Shown here in pieces: positions 5,436 to 7,560 of a stretch of 7,560 nucleotides of DNA. How positions within the stretch are numbered: position 1 is the first letter of the stretch; the number at the start of each line of letters is the position of its first letter. The notes beneath the pieces are model-generated. The model worked only from the letters and a program-made list of their open reading frames with translations, did not search any database and was not told the origin of the DNA. The position numbers and the translations under genes were made by a program. The DNA is from Dehalococcoidia bacterium (GTDB lineage Bacteria; Chloroflexota; Dehalococcoidia; GIF9; AB-539-J10). Location: contig JAUWGN010000043.1 of NCBI GenBank assembly GCA_030606385.1, forward strand, positions 1-7,560. The letters are read 5' to 3'.

Positions 5436-6204
5436 TTTCAATCACCTCCCTGCCAGTGTAAGCTTCGATTACCTTTTTATCCTCGGCTATTTCCTGCGGG
5501 GTACCCTCAGCAATAATTTCTCCGAAGTTAAGCACAATCACCCTATCAACTATTTTCATGAGTTCACTTAACTTATGTTCCACAATAACCATAGCTGCCC
5601 CTTCACTATGTAACCTACCAAACCTCCCCCCTTTATGCAATCTTTTCATCGATCTCGCCAAAAGCTCTGTTTCAGCAGGATTGAGCCCACCAAATGGCTC
5701 ATCGAGCAATAGCAAATCAGGCTCAGTGGCAAGCGCCCTGGCTATTTCCAGGCGCTTCAAGTCGCCGTGGGATAGGACAGAGGCTCGTTCCCGTGCCAAG
5801 TTAGCAATTCCAGCAAATTCTAAGGCATCTCGTGCCTTTATCTCTAGTCTTTTGACCCATTCCCCTCTCTTTGCTGCCCCGGGAGAAAGACAAGCTACCA
5901 TAACATTGGCAATACAGGGTAAGCGGCGAAAAGGCTTTACCACCTGGAATGTGCCCGCTATCCCTCTTGTAACAATATCCCAGGTTTTATGTTTGGTAAT
6001 GTCTTCACCTTTAAATTTTACATTGCCTGAAGTAGGCTTTAATATACCAAGTATACATCGGAGTAAGGTCGTCTTTCCTGAGCCGTTTGGGCCTATCAGG
6101 GCTACAATTTCCCCCCTTCCAACGTGGAAGCTAACATTGTTAACCGCAACGAGACCGCCAAAGCGCTTGGTTAGATTTTCAACCTCTAAGAAGGAAGAAT
6201 CCAT
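5425..6204 (-). CDS. livG: Branched-chain-type ABC transporter ATP-binding protein LivG
   Basis: Cytoplasmic ATPase subunit of the importer, 259 residues (LivG is commonly about 255). Motifs: Walker A GPNGSGKTT (38-46), Q-loop GTFQVVKPF with Gln87, ABC signature LSHGDLKRLEIARALA (144-159), which departs from the common LSYGQQRRLEIARAL, Walker B LLLLDEP (164-170) with GGLNP, and switch His210 in IVEH. Between the D-loop and the histidine a stretch rich in Gly and Arg (HKGGRFGRLHSEG, 190-202) is about 10 residues longer than in typical LivG. The C terminus GRREVIEIAP-like end (TGREVIEIAP) is shortened after the usual VxEAYLG motif, here VIEAYTG. ATG at 6204 starts 2 nt after the ligase stop; the nearest GGAGG is 13 nt upstream, so initiation probably depends on ribosomes finishing the ligase. 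Confidence 0.94.
   Translation of the reverse strand: MDSSFLEVENLTKRFGGLVAVNNVSFHVGRGEIVALIGPNGSGKTTLLRCILGILKPTSGNVKFKGEDITKHKTWDIVTRGIAGTFQVVKPFRRLPCIANVMVACLSPGAAKRGEWVKRLEIKARDALEFAGIANLARERASVLSHGDLKRLEIARALATEPDLLLLDEPFGGLNPAETELLARSMKRLHKGGRFGRLHSEGAAMVIVEHKLSELMKIVDRVIVLNFGEIIAEGTPQEIAEDKKVIEAYTGREVIEIAP
5442..5450 (-). promoter_or_regulatory. Ribosome binding site for livF inside livG
   Basis: On the minus strand GGGAGGTGA is almost fully complementary to the 16S rRNA tail. It lies within the last codons of livG. Spacing favours initiation at the TTG at 5435 over the one at 5441. A strong site paired with a weak start codon points to translation coupled to livG. Confidence 0.8.
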
Positions 6205-6206
6205 CT

Positions 6207-7560
6207 TTATTCCAATTCCTCCCTTAGCTCTCTACGAGAGACCTTACCAACATCCGTCTTGGGGATTTCTCCCCTGAACTCCACAATCTTGGGAATTTTA
6301 TAATGGGCCATTTTTTCCTTACAATATTCGATAATGTCCTCTTCAGACAATTTTCCCCTCGCATCAGCTTCAAGCACTACTGCCGCTTTAACGTTCTCCC
6401 CAACCCGGGGATCGCGAACCCCAACAACCCCTGCCTCTTTTATTTTAGGGTGATTCTTTAAAACCTCTTCCACTTCCCGAGCAAAAACTGAATAACCTTT
6501 ATACTTAATCAAATCCCTCTTTCTATCATAAAAATGAAAATAACCTTCGTCATCCATACTTCCTAGATCGCCTGTCCTCAACCATGTTTCACCATCAATA
6601 TTGACTAACTTCTCGCTGGTTTCTTCAGGGTTTTTCCAGTAGCCCTTCATTACCTGTGGGCCCTTGATAGCAATTTCGCCTGTTTCTCCAGGAGGAAGAA
6701 ACTCATCCTTTTCGGGATGAAGGATTGCTGCCATAGTACTAGGCAGAGGTATTCCTAACGAACCAAACTTTATTCTCCCCTTCGGGTTGACATGAGTTGC
6801 TGGACTAGTCTCAGTTAACCCATAACCCTCGTGTATTTTTACGCCTGTCCGCCTTTCAAAGCCCCTGGCAACATCCGCAAGAAGAGCATCAGCACCCGAA
6901 ATAAGCGCCTTGAAACGTCTCCAATCCACCCTGTCAGTCTTCTCATGGTCCTTGAGAAGATCATATAAAGATGGAACGCTAAAGAATACTGTTGCTTTGT
7001 AGGCTCCAATAGCATGTAAAATATCATCAAGGTCAGGGGTGGTAAATATGACCAGAGTATACCCCCAAATCAATCCGTCAAGCATAATTATTACTTGACC
7101 ATAAACATGATAAAAGGGCAAATAAGCTATCACAACCTCCGTGCCCTCTTCAAAAAACGGCAACCACATGGCTTGGGATTGAGCTTCATTGACGACTAAG
7201 TTGTAATGAGTGAGCATAGCACCTTTAGGCAGCCCTGTTGTGCCTCCGGTGTAAGGGAGCACAGCTAGGTCTTCTTTGGGGTTAATCTCGATTCTTGGTG
7301 GATTTGGAGGATATTTCTTAATTAAATCTTGAAATTGATGGAAACCCTCCCTTTCAAAAATTTTCGTTGATGGCACTTCCATTTTCTTATATATATTTCT
7401 AAGAACACTGCTCCCCACGAATTTCTTGAAGCCAGGTAGATATTCTCCGATACCAGTTAAGATAACATTCCTTAGCTTGAGTCCTGTTTTTTCAACACGG
7501 TCATAAAGTAAATCCTGGCAAACGATGTCCTTGGCTTCGCTATCTTCAAGTTGATGCTTG
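6207..7560 (-). CDS. AMP-forming acyl-CoA synthetase/ligase (5'-truncated)
   Basis: ANL-superfamily ligase: acid + ATP + CoA to acyl-CoA + AMP + PPi, cytoplasmic. The frame stays open to the right edge, with 47 codons beyond the GTG at 7418. They read residues such as IVCQDLLYDRVEKTGLKLRN and GIGEYLPGFKKF, which fit the family, so 7418 is not the start. 450 residues are visible; roughly 70-110 N-terminal residues are missing relative to usual lengths of 520-560. Motifs: phosphate loop YTGGTTGLPKG (7253-7221), GYGLTETSP (from 6827), GEIAIKGPQVMKGYW, adenosine-contact TGD (6575-6567), hinge RDLIKYKGY (6518-6492), and the C-terminal catalytic lysine in PKTDVGKVSRREL (Lys codon 6245-6243). Overall it resembles medium/long-chain fatty-acid ligases (FadD-like), but aromatic acid ligases share these motifs. 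It heads the operon with livG and livF, which suggests it activates the imported compound. Confidence 0.92.
   Translation of the reverse strand, partial: KHQLEDSEAKDIVCQDLLYDRVEKTGLKLRNVILTGIGEYLPGFKKFVGSSVLRNIYKKMEVPSTKIFEREGFHQFQDLIKKYPPNPPRIEINPKEDLAVLPYTGGTTGLPKGAMLTHYNLVVNEAQSQAMWLPFFEEGTEVVIAYLPFYHVYGQVIIMLDGLIWGYTLVIFTTPDLDDILHAIGAYKATVFFSVPSLYDLLKDHEKTDRVDWRRFKALISGADALLADVARGFERRTGVKIHEGYGLTETSPATHVNPKGRIKFGSLGIPLPSTMAAILHPEKDEFLPPGETGEIAIKGPQVMKGYWKNPEETSEKLVNIDGETWLRTGDLGSMDDEGYFHFYDRKRDLIKYKGYSVFAREVEEVLKNHPKIKEAGVVGVRDPRVGENVKAAVVLEADARGKLSEEDIIEYCKEKMAHYKIPKIVEFRGEIPKTDVGKVSRRELREELE

Noticed and set aside
5558..6277. Open frame of 239 codons on the plus strand
   Set aside because: It is the antisense shadow of livG and the ligase end; livG has all ABC motifs in the other strand, and this frame has none.
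7416..7418. GTG as start codon of the ligase
   Set aside because: The same frame is open to the window edge and the upstream codons encode ligase-like sequence, so the true start is outside.
1..7560. CRISPR, transposon, tRNA or rRNA features
   Set aside because: No spaced direct repeats, terminal inverted repeats, transposase motifs, or tRNA/rRNA-like sequences were seen; coding genes fill the window.

Overview
The window is bacterial and holds most of a branched-chain (LivJ/HMGF-type, HAAT family) ABC importer locus plus an acyl-CoA ligase. It codes almost throughout, has moderate GC by eye, and uses Shine-Dalgarno sites of GGAGG type. The substrate-binding protein has a lipobox, so it is membrane-anchored. 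The combination of Liv-type transporters with tandem binding proteins and an AMP-forming acid:CoA ligase is typical of anaerobes living on fatty or aromatic acids, for example Chloroflexota (Dehalococcoidia) or Desulfobacterota. The lineage cannot be fixed from this sequence alone.

Layout, left half (+ strand): the 3' part of a first substrate-binding protein (SBP) gene runs from the left edge to 1136. A 189-bp spacer follows, with a sigma-70-like promoter whose -35/-10 gap carries a perfect 7-4-7 palindrome. Next is a complete paralogous SBP lipoprotein gene (1326-2633), then a strong intrinsic-terminator-like hairpin (2661-2719). The two permease genes livH (2733-3605) and livM (3605-4678) follow and overlap by 1 nt. 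LivM carries an unusual C-terminal four-cysteine zinc-ribbon tail.

Layout, right half (- strand): an acyl-CoA ligase gene enters from the right edge and ends at 6207. It is followed 2 nt later by livG (6204-5425) and, with an overlap, by livF (from 5435 or 5441 to 4680). The three look like one translationally coupled operon. livF ends 1 nt from the end of livM, so the two arms converge.

Working together (inference): the SBPs capture a small organic ligand at the cell surface, LivH/LivM form the membrane channel, and LivG/LivF hydrolyse ATP. The co-transcribed ligase would trap the imported compound as a CoA thioester. That favours a carboxylic acid over an amino acid as the real substrate. 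The parts most worth a second look are the palindrome inside the promoter, the SBP duplication with patchy divergence, the hairpin between SBP and permease genes, the zinc-ribbon tail on LivM, and the convergent split of one transporter into two transcription units.
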